Notes: a model not told the origin generated them from the sequence alone. Positions 8,155-16,843 are shown, counted from the first letter of the stretch. The stretch: DNA of 64,000 bases from Paraplanobispora siamensis (GCF_016863175.1 NZ_BOOJ01000053.1:62001-126000); one strand, 5' to 3'. Numbers and translations are program-made.

Positions 8155-9309
8155 TCACAGCGCCGCGTAGACGGCCTCGATGAGCGCCATCTTCCGCGGG
8201 TCGTCGGCGACCAGCGGCCCCATGCGGTTCATGACGTAGCCGATGCTGACCTGCGCCTCGGGGTCGGCCAGGCCGCAGGAGCCGCCGTAGCCGTCGTGGC
8301 CGAAGGCGCGGGGGTTGGGGCCGTACGATCCGCGCGGGCCGCTCAGCCAGTAGCCCAGCGCGATCTCCGTCTCGCCGCCGAACCCGGCGCCGAGCACCAG
8401 GTCGACGCATGATCCCTGCCCCTGCCTGGCACGCTCGACGGCCTCGGGCGACAGCAGCCGGCGGCCGTCCCACGACCCGCCGCACGCCATGACGCCGTAC
8501 AGCGCGGCGACCGCCCGCGCCGTGCCGTGCCCGTTGGCGGCCGGCACCTCGACGCGGCGCCAGGCCGGCTCGTTGGCCTCCTCCGCCCCGAAGACGGGAT
8601 TGGCCAGGGCCGCGATCGCGGCCGGGTGCATCTGGGCGAAGATCTCCGCCTGCTCGCTGCCCGGAGGCGGGGTCGCGTGGGACAGCTCGGCGACGCGCCC
8701 GTCCTCCGACTCCGGCAGCCCGACGGCGAAGTCGAGGCCCAGCGGCCCGGTGACCTCCTCGCGCAGGAAACGCCCGACCGTGCGCCCGCCCACCCGCCGG
8801 ATCACCTCGCCGACCAGGTACCCGTAGGTCAGCGCGTGGTATCCCGAGCGGGTGCCGGGCTCCCACAGCGGCTCCGCGGCCGCCAGCCGCGAGGTCATCA
8901 GCTCCCAGTCGAGCAGGTCGGCCGGGGAGGTCGGCTCGCGCAGCCCGGACAGCCCGGCCCGGTGCGAGAGCAGGTCGCGCACCGGTATGCCCTGCTTGCC
9001 CCCGGCGGCGAACTCGGGCCAGTAGGAGGCGACGGGCGCGTCCAGGTCCAGCTCTCCCCGGTCGGCCAGCATGTGGGCGCACAGGGCGACGACGCCCTTG
9101 GTGGTGGACCAGACGTTGACCAGCGTGTCACGTTCCCACGGGCGGCTGCGTCCCGGGTCCGTGTGACCGCCCCACAGGTCGGCGACGGTCGTGCCGCCGA
9201 CCGTCACCGTGACCGCGGCGCCGAGCTCGCCGCGGGCGGAGAAGTTCTCCTCGAACGCCTTGCGCACGCCGTCGAAGCGGTCGTCGCAGCTGCCGTGGAT
9301 CGTCGTCAT
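8155..9309 (-). CDS. Serine hydrolase of the beta-lactamase / EstB family
   Basis: A 384-residue class-C-beta-lactamase-fold enzyme. The SxxK motif is STTK at about residues 68-71 and the tyrosine motif is in the HALTYGYLVGE stretch near residue 145; FGHDGYGGS near residue 330 fits the third (KTG/HxG) motif as seen in carboxylesterase EstB. It lacks a signal peptide, so a cytosolic esterase or peptidase role is more likely than antibiotic resistance. A perfect ACCGACTAGTCGGT palindrome lies about 33 bp upstream. A GGAGGGCAGCTCG sequence precedes the ATG. Confidence 0.9.
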   Translation of the reverse strand: MTTIHGSCDDRFDGVRKAFEENFSARGELGAAVTVTVGGTTVADLWGGHTDPGRSRPWERDTLVNVWSTTKGVVALCAHMLADRGELDLDAPVASYWPEFAAGGKQGIPVRDLLSHRAGLSGLREPTSPADLLDWELMTSRLAAAEPLWEPGTRSGYHALTYGYLVGEVIRRVGGRTVGRFLREEVTGPLGLDFAVGLPESEDGRVAELSHATPPPGSEQAEIFAQMHPAAIAALANPVFGAEEANEPAWRRVEVPAANGHGTARAVAALYGVMACGGSWDGRRLLSPEAVERARQGQGSCVDLVLGAGFGGETEIALGYWLSGPRGSYGPNPRAFGHDGYGGSCGLADPEAQVSIGYVMNRMGPLVADDPRKMALIEAVYAAL

Positions 9310-9341
9310 CGAGCTGCCCTCCTTGCCGTTCGCCTCAACGT

Positions 9342-9355
9342 ACCGACTAGTCGGT
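9342..9355. promoter_or_regulatory. Perfect 14-bp palindrome (putative TetR-type operator)
   Basis: ACCGACTAGTCGGT is fully self-complementary and lies in the promoter region of the beta-lactamase-like gene starting at 9309. This sequence type is common for TetR-family operators in actinomycetes. No TetR gene is adjacent, so the regulator would act from elsewhere. Confidence 0.5.
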
Positions 9356-9420
9356 TTGCAGAGAAGGGGGTAAAGCCGGAGATCCCGGTCAGGCGCCCGG
9401 ATGACGCGGTGGGGCCGGGG

Positions 9421-10617
9421 TCAGCCGCAGGGGAGCTCCGCGGTGATCACGGTGGGCCCGCCCGGCGGGCTGTCCACCCGCAGACCGCCGTCCAGCGCGG
9501 CGACCCGGCGGGCGAGGCCGGACAGTCCGCCGCCCGCGCGGTCGGCACCGCCCTTGCCGTCGTCCTCCACCCGCACCACCACGCTCCGCCGCCCGGCGGA
9601 TCCGGAAGGCCCCCCTCCGGCCTCGGCCGTTCCGCCGCCCGGCGCGCCGTCTCCCGCGATCCTCTCGGTGACCTCGACGGTGACCGCGCGGGCGCCCGCG
9701 TGCTTGGCCGCGTTGGTGACGGCCTCGCTGACCACGAAGTACGCGGCCGTCTCCACCGGCCCCGGCGGCCGTTCGCGCAGGCCGTACCGGATCGTCACCG
9801 GCATCCCCGCGCGTTCGGCGACTCCGGCCAGCGCGTCGTGCAGGCCGAGGGCGTCCAGCCCGCTGGGGTAGACCCGCCAGGCGACCTCCCGCAGCTCGCC
9901 CAGCGCCTCCTGCGCCGCGGTGTGGGCCTGGCCGAGCAGCTCGTCGAGCAGTTCGGGCGAGCGGCCCCGGCGTGCCCGGCCGATCAGCATCGCCAGCGCG
10001 ACCAGGTGCTGCTGCACTCCGTCGTGCAGGTCGCGCTCGATGCGCCTGCGTTCCTGGTCGACGGCGGCCACGACGCCCGCGCGGGTCTCGGCCAGCTCGG
10101 CGATGCGGCGGTGCAGCCGCTCGGTGCGGCTGGGGCCGAGCGCTGCCACGGCGATCCTCCGTTCGAGTACGGCCAGGCCGATGATCCCCATGATCTCCAG
10201 GAAGAACAGGACCAGACCGCCGACCCCGATGTAGGCCACGATCAGCGGCTCCGGCTCCATGCCGTCGAAGGTCTCCCCCCGGCCCCACATCCACACGATC
10301 GTCATCCCCGTGCCGATCCCGAGGACCAGCAGCAGCAGGACCCCCGCCGCCAGCAGGCCGGCGGGCAGCCGTACAGCGAGGTAGCGCAACGCCCGGCGGC
10401 CGTCGTAGCCGGAGATCCCGGCCCCGCCCAGCAGCTCCAGCCGCGCGACCTCCAGGGCCGCCAGCCGTACGGCTCCCGCCAGCACGCGCGGCCGGGCGGC
10501 GGGCAGGAGCAGCGAGGGGACCGCCACGAGGAGGAAGACCAGCCCGGCCAGGGCCGAGAGCACTCCGAGCGCGAGCCCGGCCAGCGTCCTGGCCGCCGTC
10601 GCCGCTCCCGCCGTCAT
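9421..10617 (-). CDS. NarL-type sensor histidine kinase (orphan)
   Basis: A 398-residue membrane histidine kinase. Hydrophobic segments occur around residues 12-38, 82-112 and 125-150. The HisKA_3 dimerisation helix contains ERRRIERDLHDGVQQHL with the phospho-accepting His near residue 197. The ATPase domain follows with SEAVTNAAKHAG (N box), EDDGKGG and GLSGLARRVAALDGGLRV (G boxes). The start overlaps the end of the DedA gene by 4 bp (ATGA), indicating one operon. No response regulator is adjacent, which is unusual because these kinases are nearly always paired. Confidence 0.92.
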   Translation of the reverse strand: MTAGAATAARTLAGLALGVLSALAGLVFLLVAVPSLLLPAARPRVLAGAVRLAALEVARLELLGGAGISGYDGRRALRYLAVRLPAGLLAAGVLLLLVLGIGTGMTIVWMWGRGETFDGMEPEPLIVAYIGVGGLVLFFLEIMGIIGLAVLERRIAVAALGPSRTERLHRRIAELAETRAGVVAAVDQERRRIERDLHDGVQQHLVALAMLIGRARRGRSPELLDELLGQAHTAAQEALGELREVAWRVYPSGLDALGLHDALAGVAERAGMPVTIRYGLRERPPGPVETAAYFVVSEAVTNAAKHAGARAVTVEVTERIAGDGAPGGGTAEAGGGPSGSAGRRSVVVRVEDDGKGGADRAGGGLSGLARRVAALDGGLRVDSPPGGPTVITAELPCG

Positions 10618-11252
10618 CGGGCGTGGTGCCGGCCCTTGCGCCGGTCCACCACCCGGACCCAGATGAAGATCACGATGGCGAGCAGGACGACGCCCAGCAC
10701 GGCCTTGGAGACGATCCCCATGTACTGCTCGATCAGGTGGTACTTCTCGCCGAGGGCGTACCCGGCCATGATGAAGGCCGTGTTCCAGATGAGGCTGCCC
10801 GCCAGGGTGAGGATGGTGAAGATCGAGAGCGGCATGCGCTCGACCCCGGCGGGGATCGAGATCAGGCTGCGGAAGATGGGGATCATCCGCCCGAAGAAGA
10901 CCGTCTTCTTACCGTGCCTGGCGAACCACGCCTCGGTCTTCTCGATGTCGGCGACGTTGATCAACGGCAGCTTGGAGGCGATGAGGATCACCCGCTCCCG
11001 GCCGAGCAGCGCGCCGACCCCGTAGAGCACCAGCGCACCGATCACCGAGCCGAGCGTGGTCCAGAGCACCGCGTCGAACAGGCCCATGTTCCCCTTGCTG
11101 GCGGTGAACCCGGCCAGCGGCAGGATCACCTCGCTGGGCAGCGGAGGGAACAGGTTCTCCAGGGCGATCGCGATCCCGGCCCCGGGCGCTCCCAGGGTCT
11201 CCATAATGCCGATCGCCCACCCGGCGACCCCGTCGACAGTCGATGAACTCAT
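10614..11252 (-). CDS. DedA-family membrane protein
   Basis: A 212-residue DedA/SNARE-associated (VTT-domain) integral membrane protein. ENLFPPLPSEVILPLAG (residues 32-48), the RFIPIFR-like GRMIPIFRSLISIPAGVERM segment, and multiple hydrophobic helices define the family. DedA proteins act as lipid carriers or flippases (undecaprenyl phosphate or phosphatidylethanolamine types) in membrane homeostasis; which lipid applies here is not evident. It is the first gene of an operon with the histidine kinase, joined by an ATGA overlap. Confidence 0.93.
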   Translation of the reverse strand: MSSSTVDGVAGWAIGIMETLGAPGAGIAIALENLFPPLPSEVILPLAGFTASKGNMGLFDAVLWTTLGSVIGALVLYGVGALLGRERVILIASKLPLINVADIEKTEAWFARHGKKTVFFGRMIPIFRSLISIPAGVERMPLSIFTILTLAGSLIWNTAFIMAGYALGEKYHLIEQYMGIVSKAVLGVVLLAIVIFIWVRVVDRRKGRHHAR

Positions 11253-11709
11253 GAGACAAGGCTAGAGACCCGCGGATATGCCGTGCATGAGGCGTACCGC
11301 CGGACCTTCCTGGCGATCACCCCAGCGCCGGGGTGCGGAAAACCCCAGGAGCCCGGCACGGGGCCGTGGGGGCCGGGCGGCCCGGCGGGGAGACCCGTCG
11401 TTTCCCGGTGTTCCCGCACGTCAGACCGGTAAAGGACCATCTCGCCGACAGGTCGCGGAACGCGTCGGCGGGCGGATTCGAGCCCTCGCCGCCGGGCTCC
11501 CGCGCTCGCCACCCCAGGCAGCCGATGTGACGTATCTCACAGTTTTGCCAGTGATCTTGAATGATCGCGCACTGTCGAAGAAATCGCCGCCGGTCCGTCC
11601 GTTAGCGTTCTTGAAGAGGTCCGCCGGCGCTCCCGGAGAGGGAGGAGATCGGAACGGACCGGTGACCGGCCACCCGGCGGGACGGCTCAAAGACGCAGGG
11701 GAATGACAT
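11253..11709. other. Intergenic region (457 bp) with CRP-like site
   Basis: The divergent promoter region between dedA and the LLM oxidoreductase. The right half is clearly less GC-rich than its surroundings (about 11530-11620), as expected for promoters. It contains a perfect TGTGA-N6-TCACA palindrome. I found no convincing reading frame in it. Confidence 0.6.
11526..11541. promoter_or_regulatory. CRP/GlxR-like site TGTGA-N6-TCACA (perfect)
   Basis: TGTGACGTATCTCACA matches the CRP/GlxR consensus at all ten fixed positions. It lies 184 bp upstream of the LLM oxidoreductase start and 274 bp from the dedA start. Two near-perfect copies occur elsewhere in the window. Confidence 0.6.
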
Positions 11710-12624
11710 ATGACCGACTACGGGCATGATCTCCGGTTCGGTGCCTTCATCACGCCCATCACCGCCCGGGCCGAAGAGGTGCTCTCGCTGGCCTCCCTCG
11801 CCGAGCGCGAGGGGCTCGACCTGGTGAGCTTCCAGGACCATCCGTACCAGGCGAACTTCCTCGACACCTGGACGCTGCTGTCGGTGGTGGCGGCCAGGAC
11901 CTCCAGGATCCGCGTGGCGCCGAACGTGGCGAACCTGCCCCTGCGGCCCCCCGTGGTGCTGGCCCGCAGCGTCGCCACCCTCGACGTCCTCAGCGGCGGC
12001 CGGGTCGAGCTGGGCCTCGGCTCGGGCGGGTTCCTCGAGGCGATCGCCTCGATCGGCGGGCCGTCCCTGACCCCGGGCGAGGGCGTCGACGCGCTGTCGG
12101 AGGCGATCGACGTCATCCGCGCGATCTGGAACACCGAGGGCGGTCCGCTGCACCTGCAGGGCGGGCACTACCGGATCAAGGCCGCCCGGCCGGGTCCCGC
12201 GCCGGCGCACCCGGTGGAGATCTGGCTCGGCGCCTACAAGCGGCGCATGCTGACCCTGACCGGCGCCAAGGCCGACGGCTGGCTGCCCAGCTCGGGTTAC
12301 GCGCCCCCCGGTGAGCTGGGCGGCATGAACGCCGCGATCGACCGGGCGGCCGAGGACGCCGGACGCGACCCGGCGGAGATCCGGCGGCTCTACAACGTCG
12401 AGGGCCGCTTCGGCTCCGGCGGCGGTTTCCTCGACGGCTCGCCGCGCGACTGGGCCGAGCAGCTCGCCGGGCTCACCCTTGAGCACGGGATGAGCACCTA
12501 CACCCTGATGAGCGACTCGGCGGCCGACCTGCAGCGCTTCGCGGCCGAGGTCGCGCCCGCCGTACGCGAGCTCGTCGACGCCGCACGCGCCCGTTCCGCC
12601 GGCGCGACGGCGGGGGTTTCCTGA
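11710..12624 (+). CDS. LLM-class (luciferase-like) flavin/F420-dependent oxidoreductase
   Basis: A 304-residue TIM-barrel protein of the bacterial-luciferase-like monooxygenase family. The N-terminal strand RFGAFITPI, the SFQDHPYQ stretch, and RVELGLGSGGFLEAIASIGG near residue 97 are typical of F420-dependent members (methylene-H4MPT-reductase-like). The cofactor is inferred to be F420 rather than FMN; the substrate is unknown. The ATG at 11710 follows AGGGGA. The final codons and the stop are contained in the first unit of a 35-bp tandem duplication. Confidence 0.88.
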   Translation: MTDYGHDLRFGAFITPITARAEEVLSLASLAEREGLDLVSFQDHPYQANFLDTWTLLSVVAARTSRIRVAPNVANLPLRPPVVLARSVATLDVLSGGRVELGLGSGGFLEAIASIGGPSLTPGEGVDALSEAIDVIRAIWNTEGGPLHLQGGHYRIKAARPGPAPAHPVEIWLGAYKRRMLTLTGAKADGWLPSSGYAPPGELGGMNAAIDRAAEDAGRDPAEIRRLYNVEGRFGSGGGFLDGSPRDWAEQLAGLTLEHGMSTYTLMSDSAADLQRFAAEVAPAVRELVDAARARSAGATAGVS

Positions 12625-12677
12625 GCGGAGCGCCTGCGGGATGGCGGGGGCTTCCTGGGCGGGGGCGCCTGCGGGAT
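12609..12677 (+). repeat. Two-copy 34-35 bp tandem repeat across a stop codon
   Basis: Unit 1 (12609-12642) and unit 2 (12643-12677) share GGCGGGGG, TTCCTG and GCGCCTGCGGGAT in the same order. The TGA stop of the LLM gene lies within unit 1; unit 2 is non-coding. It looks like a recent local duplication. Confidence 0.7.
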
Positions 12678-12820
12678 GCGAGCGCCCGCCCCGCCGATCC
12701 GGCTCCCGATCCCGGCCGCCGCCGGTTCCCCTCCCCTGGGGACGGCGTCTATCGTCGTCTCCCGGATCAAGGACGGACCTGTCCGATCGAGGACGGCCGG
12801 ACGGCGAGAGGAAGTGAGCG

Positions 12821-14003
12821 GTGCCCGATCCCAGCCCGCCCGGCACGGGTGACCCCGCGGAGATCGGCGGCTACCGGCTGGCCGGGATCCTGGGCGAGGG
12901 CGGGCAGGGCGTCGTCCATCTGGGGCGGTCCGCCGCAGGCGGCAAGGTGGCGATCAAGCTGCTGCACGCCCGGATGGCGGACGACCCCGGCGTCCGGCGG
13001 CGGTTCCTGCGCGAGGCGGAGCTGACCCGCAGGGTCGCGGCCTTCTGCACCGCCCAGGTCGTCGCCACCGGCGTCGCCGGCGACCGCCCCTATCTGATCA
13101 GCGAGTACGTGCCGGGGCCGTCCCTGCGGGAGCTGGTCGCCGAGGACGGGCCACGGACCGGGGGCGGCCTGGACCGGCTGGCGATCACGACCCTGACGGC
13201 CCTGGCCGCCGTCCACCGGGCCGGTGTCGTCCACCGGGACTTCAAGCCCAGCAACGTGATCATGGGCCCGGAGGGGCCCGTGGTCGTCGGCTTCGGCATC
13301 GCCCGCTTGCTGGAGCACACCACCACGCGATCCGAGCTGGTGGGCTCCCCGGCCTACATGTCGCCGGAGCAGCTCGACGGGCAGGAGGCAGGCGCCGCCT
13401 CGGACGTGTTCGCCTGGGCCGCCACCATGGTCTACGCCGCCACCGGCCGTCCGGCCTTCCCCGGTACCACCCCCGCCGCGGTGATGGGCGCCGTCCTGAA
13501 CCGCGAGCCCGACCTGGCCGGAGTGCCCGACCGGCTGCGCCCGCTGCTGGCCGCCTGCCTGGCCAAGAATCCCGCCGCCCGCCCCACCGTCACCGCGGCG
13601 CATCCTCACCGGCGAGACCCCCGCCGCCGGTCCGGCGGGCTCCGGACGGGGCGGAACGCCGCACGGGGCCGGTCCAGCCCGGCGGCGTCTCCTGGTGGCC
13701 GGTACGGCCGCCGCCGCGATCCTGCTCGCCCCCGCGATCCTGTGGCTGCGGCAACCGGAGGCTCCCCGGGGCTCCGGTCCCGCGTCCGCGTCCATCTCGT
13801 CCGCAACCTCCTCCTCCGGCCGCTCCCCGGCGGCCTCATCCCCAGCCTCCTCCGGCCGGACCCCGGCCGGCACGCCACTCGTCCACGGCGACCCGGTCTG
13901 GACGGTGGCCGCCGCCCGACCGGACGGGCGCACCGTCGTCGTCTCCGGTGACGGCCGCACCGTGCGGATATGGGACCTCGCCACCGGCACGGAACACCGG
14001 TGA
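12821..14003 (+). pseudogene. Serine/threonine protein kinase with WD40 tail, frameshifted and with mutated DFG
   Basis: The first frame (from the GTG at 12821) encodes an N-terminal kinase domain: a glycine loop GEGGQGVV, the lysine motif KVAIKLL, a conserved Glu in RRFLREAEL, and the catalytic loop HRDFKPSNV. The Mg-binding DFG is replaced by GFG (GTCGTCGGC at about 13282-13290; one G for A), removing the essential Asp. At about 13598-13605 the frame is lost: homology continues one frame over (ILTGETPAAGPAG, then a transmembrane helix LLVAGTAAAAILLAPAILWL, a Ser-rich linker and a single WD40 blade DGRTVRIWDLATGTEHR) to a stop at 14003. A 2-nt loss fits. Normal relatives carry several WD40 blades. 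Most likely a decaying gene; a sequencing error cannot explain all three defects. Confidence 0.8.
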
Positions 14004-14044
14004 CGTGAAAGGCCGGTGACCCGGAAGACCGGTGACACGTCCCT
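13997..14044 (+). repeat. Three 16-bp-spaced CCGGTGAC repeats
   Basis: CCGGTGAC starts at 13997, 14013 and 14029, with partly conserved GAA-containing spacers. The first copy contains the stop codon of the broken kinase gene, so the truncated WD40 tail ends in a small tandem repeat. Confidence 0.65.
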
Positions 14045-14116
14045 GCGGCACGCCGCCGCCGCGTCGCGGCCCGCCGTACCGCCCTCCGCTTCCGCAAGAC
14101 GGCGCCCGGCGGGCGT

Positions 14117-14714
14117 TCAGCCCACGATCTCGTCGTCGGCGTGCGCGGCGAACTGGGCCGAGCGGACCTCGGCCACGCGCTCGTAGCGGCTGATCCGGTC
14201 CTCCCAGTCGGCGTCGATCCCGAACGCCACCTTGGCGAACCCCACCCCCTTGATCGCCTCGGGCAGACCGGGGTCGCCGGGCGCGTACACCTCCCCGGCG
14301 ACGGCGACGGTGTTCGGCGGCACGAAGGACTCCTCCGGCAGCGTGGTGCGCGCGTGCACCAGGGCCCCGACCGCGACGACCGCCCCCGCTCCGAGCACCG
14401 CCTCCTGCAGCACGGTCGCCCCGGTGCCCAGATAGACGCACCGCGCCACCTCCGCAGCCCAGCAGGGTCGCCTGCGGGCCGACGAAGACGTGGTCGCCCA
14501 GCGTCACCTCGCCGCGCAGCACGGCGTTCTCGCAGACGATCGCACACTCGCCGACCTCGATCGCGCCCTCCTCGGCGTCGAGGACGGCCCCGTACATCAC
14601 CCGTGCCCGGGGACCGATCCGCACCCGCCCCACGAGCGTCGCGTTCGGCGCGACATAGGCGGAGGGATCGACGATCGGCTCATGGCCGCGGTGACGGATC
14701 AGCATGACATCCAT
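14117..14714 (-). pseudogene. Hexapeptide-repeat (gamma carbonic anhydrase-like) protein, frameshifted
   Basis: Reading from about 14714, the first frame gives a left-handed beta-helix protein: VDPSAYVAPNATLVGRVRIG, GAVLDAEEGAIEVGECAIVCENAVLRGEVTLGDH, a clear hexapeptide repeat series. Near 14450-14455 a single extra G (TGC-G-GAGGTGGCGCGG) shifts the frame; homology continues in the other frame as ARCVYLGTGATVLQEAVLGAGAVVAVGALVHARTTLPEE through to a stop at 14117, ending with a C-terminal domain. Together the halves would form a protein of about 198 residues, the usual length for acetyltransferase/carbonic anhydrase-like proteins. The frameshift may be real or a base-call error; no other defect is visible. 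Confidence 0.75.
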
Positions 14715-14794
14715 CATCTCCCGGATCCGGTTCCCCCTCCCGTCACGGCGACTGCGAGGTCCGAAACCCGCCACCCGCCGTCAGGGCGGGGCGC

Positions 14795-15433
14795 TCAGCG
14801 GTCGCCGCTGCGCAGGTGGACCGTCTCGCCCGGTTCGATGGCCGCCCGGCCGGAGGTCAGGGTGGCGATCGCGTCGGGGAAGGACTCCAGCTCCGACTCG
14901 CGCACCACCACCTCGAGGGCGACCTGCGCGCCGTACACGACCTTCCTGACCTCGTACGACGAGGCGCGCAGGCTGTTCTCCAGGCGTCCGGCGCGCATGT
15001 GGTCCACGGTCACCGCCATGACCCTGGCGGGCACCATCGTCACCGGGGTCACCAGGTCCAGCGTCTTGGCGACCGCGCCGCCGTAGGCGCGGACAAGCCC
15101 GCCCGCGCCCAGCTTCACTCCGCCGAAGTAGCGCGTGACCACCGCCGCCACGTCGCCGATTCCCCGGCGCAGCAGCGTCTCCAGCATCGGCGCGCCGGCC
15201 GTGCCGCCGGGCTCGCCGTCGTCGTCGGCCCGCTGGACCCGCCGGTCCCCGCCGATCACGTAGGCCGAGCAGTTGTGCGTGGCGTCGGGGTGCAGCTCCT
15301 TGCGGGCGGCGACGACCGCGCGGGCGGCCTCCTCGGAGGGCGCGGGGGCCAGCAGGCAGATGAACCGCGATCCCTTGATCTCGATCTCGTGCTCGATCGG
15401 TTCTTCCAGCGTCAGGTACGGCTCGGCCACCAC
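14795..15433 (-). CDS. yigZ: YigZ/IMPACT-family protein
   Basis: A 212-residue IMPACT-family protein. The N-terminal domain contains the family block KGSRFI, ATHNCSAYVIG and DGEPGGTAGAPML, then VVTRYFGGVKLGAGGLVRAYGGA, followed by the C-terminal DUF1949 ferredoxin-like domain. The eukaryotic homologue IMPACT regulates Gcn2; the role of bacterial YigZ is unresolved. Length matches the family. It stands between the hexapeptide pseudogene and the rskA-sigK operon, all on the minus strand. Confidence 0.93.
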   Translation of the reverse strand: MVAEPYLTLEEPIEHEIEIKGSRFICLLAPAPSEEAARAVVAARKELHPDATHNCSAYVIGGDRRVQRADDDGEPGGTAGAPMLETLLRRGIGDVAAVVTRYFGGVKLGAGGLVRAYGGAVAKTLDLVTPVTMVPARVMAVTVDHMRAGRLENSLRASSYEVRKVVYGAQVALEVVVRESELESFPDAIATLTSGRAAIEPGETVHLRSGDR

Positions 15434-15455
15434 CGCAGGCTACCGGCGGGAGCGG

Positions 15456-16259
15456 TCAGGCCTCGGGCAGGGTCAGCATGATGAGCGGCGTGGAGGTGGG
15501 CTGCCGCGATCCGCCCGCGGGCTCGACCGTGACGCCCATCGTGGCGGTCTCCCCGATGCCCTCGACGACGACGGGCGGCGGATCGCCTCCGGAGGCGTCG
15601 GGTCGCAGCAGCCCGGCCGAGGTGATGCCCGACGGGCCGATCCGCCACAGCTGGTAGGTGCTGGACTCGGGCAGCGGTGACAAGCCCGAGGAGACGAACA
15701 CCAGCCTGTCCTGGGAGCGGGAGACCACCGCCCTGGCCCTGCCTCCCGCCTCCGTCCTGTCGGTGACCGCCCGGGCGTCCGGCGCCGCCAGCACGGCGGC
15801 GATCTGCCGGTTGTCCTGCCTGGTCGTGTCCAGCAGGTCCTGGGCCCGGATCGCCACGACCCCGAGCACCACGGCGGCGGCCATGCTCACGGCCGTCAGC
15901 CCGGCCGTCAGCTTCGGCCACCACACCGACCCCGACCGCCACGACGGTCTCGCCCGGCGCGCCCGCGACGCCCGCGACGCCTCGGGGAACTCGGGGACGG
16001 GGAGCGCCACGACCGGGGGCAGCTGGCGGACGTGCCCGATCTGCGCCAGGACCCGTTCCCGCATCCGGGGCGGGGGCGTCAGGGCCAGGGCGTGACCGAG
16101 GCGGGCGGCCGTCTCGGTGAACCCGCGCACCTCCTGCGCGCACTCGGCGCAGCGTTCCAGATGTTCCTCGAAGCGCAGCCGGTCGGCGTCGTCGACGGCG
16201 TCGAGGGCGTACGCCCCGGCCAGCGTGTGCGGGTCGCGCCCGCTCAGCGCGCCGTTCAT
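15456..16259 (-). CDS. rskA: Anti-sigma-K factor RskA-like
   Basis: A 267-residue membrane anti-sigma factor. An N-terminal zinc-type anti-sigma domain has HLERCAEC (His-x3-Cys-x2-Cys, about residues 33-40). A single transmembrane helix lies near residues 118-138 (LTAGLTAVSMAAAVVLGVVAI), and the extracytoplasmic C-terminal domain (YQLWRIGPSG, VTVEPAGGSRQPTSTPL) is of the RskA type. It would hold the adjacent ECF sigma factor inactive at the membrane until proteolysis. Its start overlaps the sigma gene's stop by 4 bp, typical of a co-translated sigK-rskA pair. Confidence 0.93.
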   Translation of the reverse strand: MNGALSGRDPHTLAGAYALDAVDDADRLRFEEHLERCAECAQEVRGFTETAARLGHALALTPPPRMRERVLAQIGHVRQLPPVVALPVPEFPEASRASRARRARPSWRSGSVWWPKLTAGLTAVSMAAAVVLGVVAIRAQDLLDTTRQDNRQIAAVLAAPDARAVTDRTEAGGRARAVVSRSQDRLVFVSSGLSPLPESSTYQLWRIGPSGITSAGLLRPDASGGDPPPVVVEGIGETATMGVTVEPAGGSRQPTSTPLIMLTLPEA

Positions 16260-16843
16260 CTTTCCACTCCCAGGCAGTCGCGCATGCGGATCAGCCCGTC
16301 GCGCATCCGGGTCTTCACGGTCGCCAGCGGTACCTTCAGCAGCTCGGCGACCTCACGGTAGGAGTACCCGCCGTAGTAGGCGAACGTCACCGACTCGCGC
16401 TGCAACTCCGTCAGCCCGTCCAGGCACCGGCGCAGCCGCTCGCGCTCCAGCCGGGTCTGCACCGACTCGGCGACCTCGTCATAGGGCCGGTGCACCTCCA
16501 GCCGGGCGGCGCGCGTCTCCCGGTCGGTGCCGGCCTGGGCGGAGCGCACCCGGTCGACGGCGCGGCGGTGGGCGATCGTCATCACCCACGACATCGCCGA
16601 CCCCCGTGACGCCTCGAAGCGCGCCGCGCCGCGCCACACCTCCACCAGCACCTCCTGGGCGACCTCCTCCGACTGGGCCGGATCGCGCAGCACCCGCAGG
16701 ACGACGCCGTACACCGGCCCCGCGACCTGCTCGTACACCCGCTCGAAAGCCGTGCGATCACCCCGTGCCACCCGTTCCAGCAGTTCCTCCAGCCCCGGCC
16801 GCCCGCGATCCTGCCGTGGCCGCGGCTCGTGCTCCGCCCTCAT
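16256..16843 (-). CDS. sigK: ECF RNA polymerase sigma factor SigK-like
   Basis: A 195-residue extracytoplasmic-function sigma factor. Region 2 covers VYEQVAGPVYGVVLRVLRDPAQSEEVAQEVLVEVWR and region 4 covers ELQRESVTFAYYGGYSYREVAELLKVPLATVKTRMRDGLIRMR. The SYREVAELL-VPLATVKTR helix-turn-helix and the adjoining RskA gene identify the SigK group, which in mycobacteria responds to redox through RskA. The ATG at 16843 follows GAGGAGGGG with good spacing; a longer upstream frame has no support. It is first in the sigK-rskA operon. Confidence 0.92.
   Translation of the reverse strand: MRAEHEPRPRQDRGRPGLEELLERVARGDRTAFERVYEQVAGPVYGVVLRVLRDPAQSEEVAQEVLVEVWRGAARFEASRGSAMSWVMTIAHRRAVDRVRSAQAGTDRETRAARLEVHRPYDEVAESVQTRLERERLRRCLDGLTELQRESVTFAYYGGYSYREVAELLKVPLATVKTRMRDGLIRMRDCLGVER

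Noticed and set aside
8155-9309. Beta-lactam resistance gene
   Set aside because: It has SxxK but no signal peptide and EstB-like features; esterase or peptidase function is more probable.
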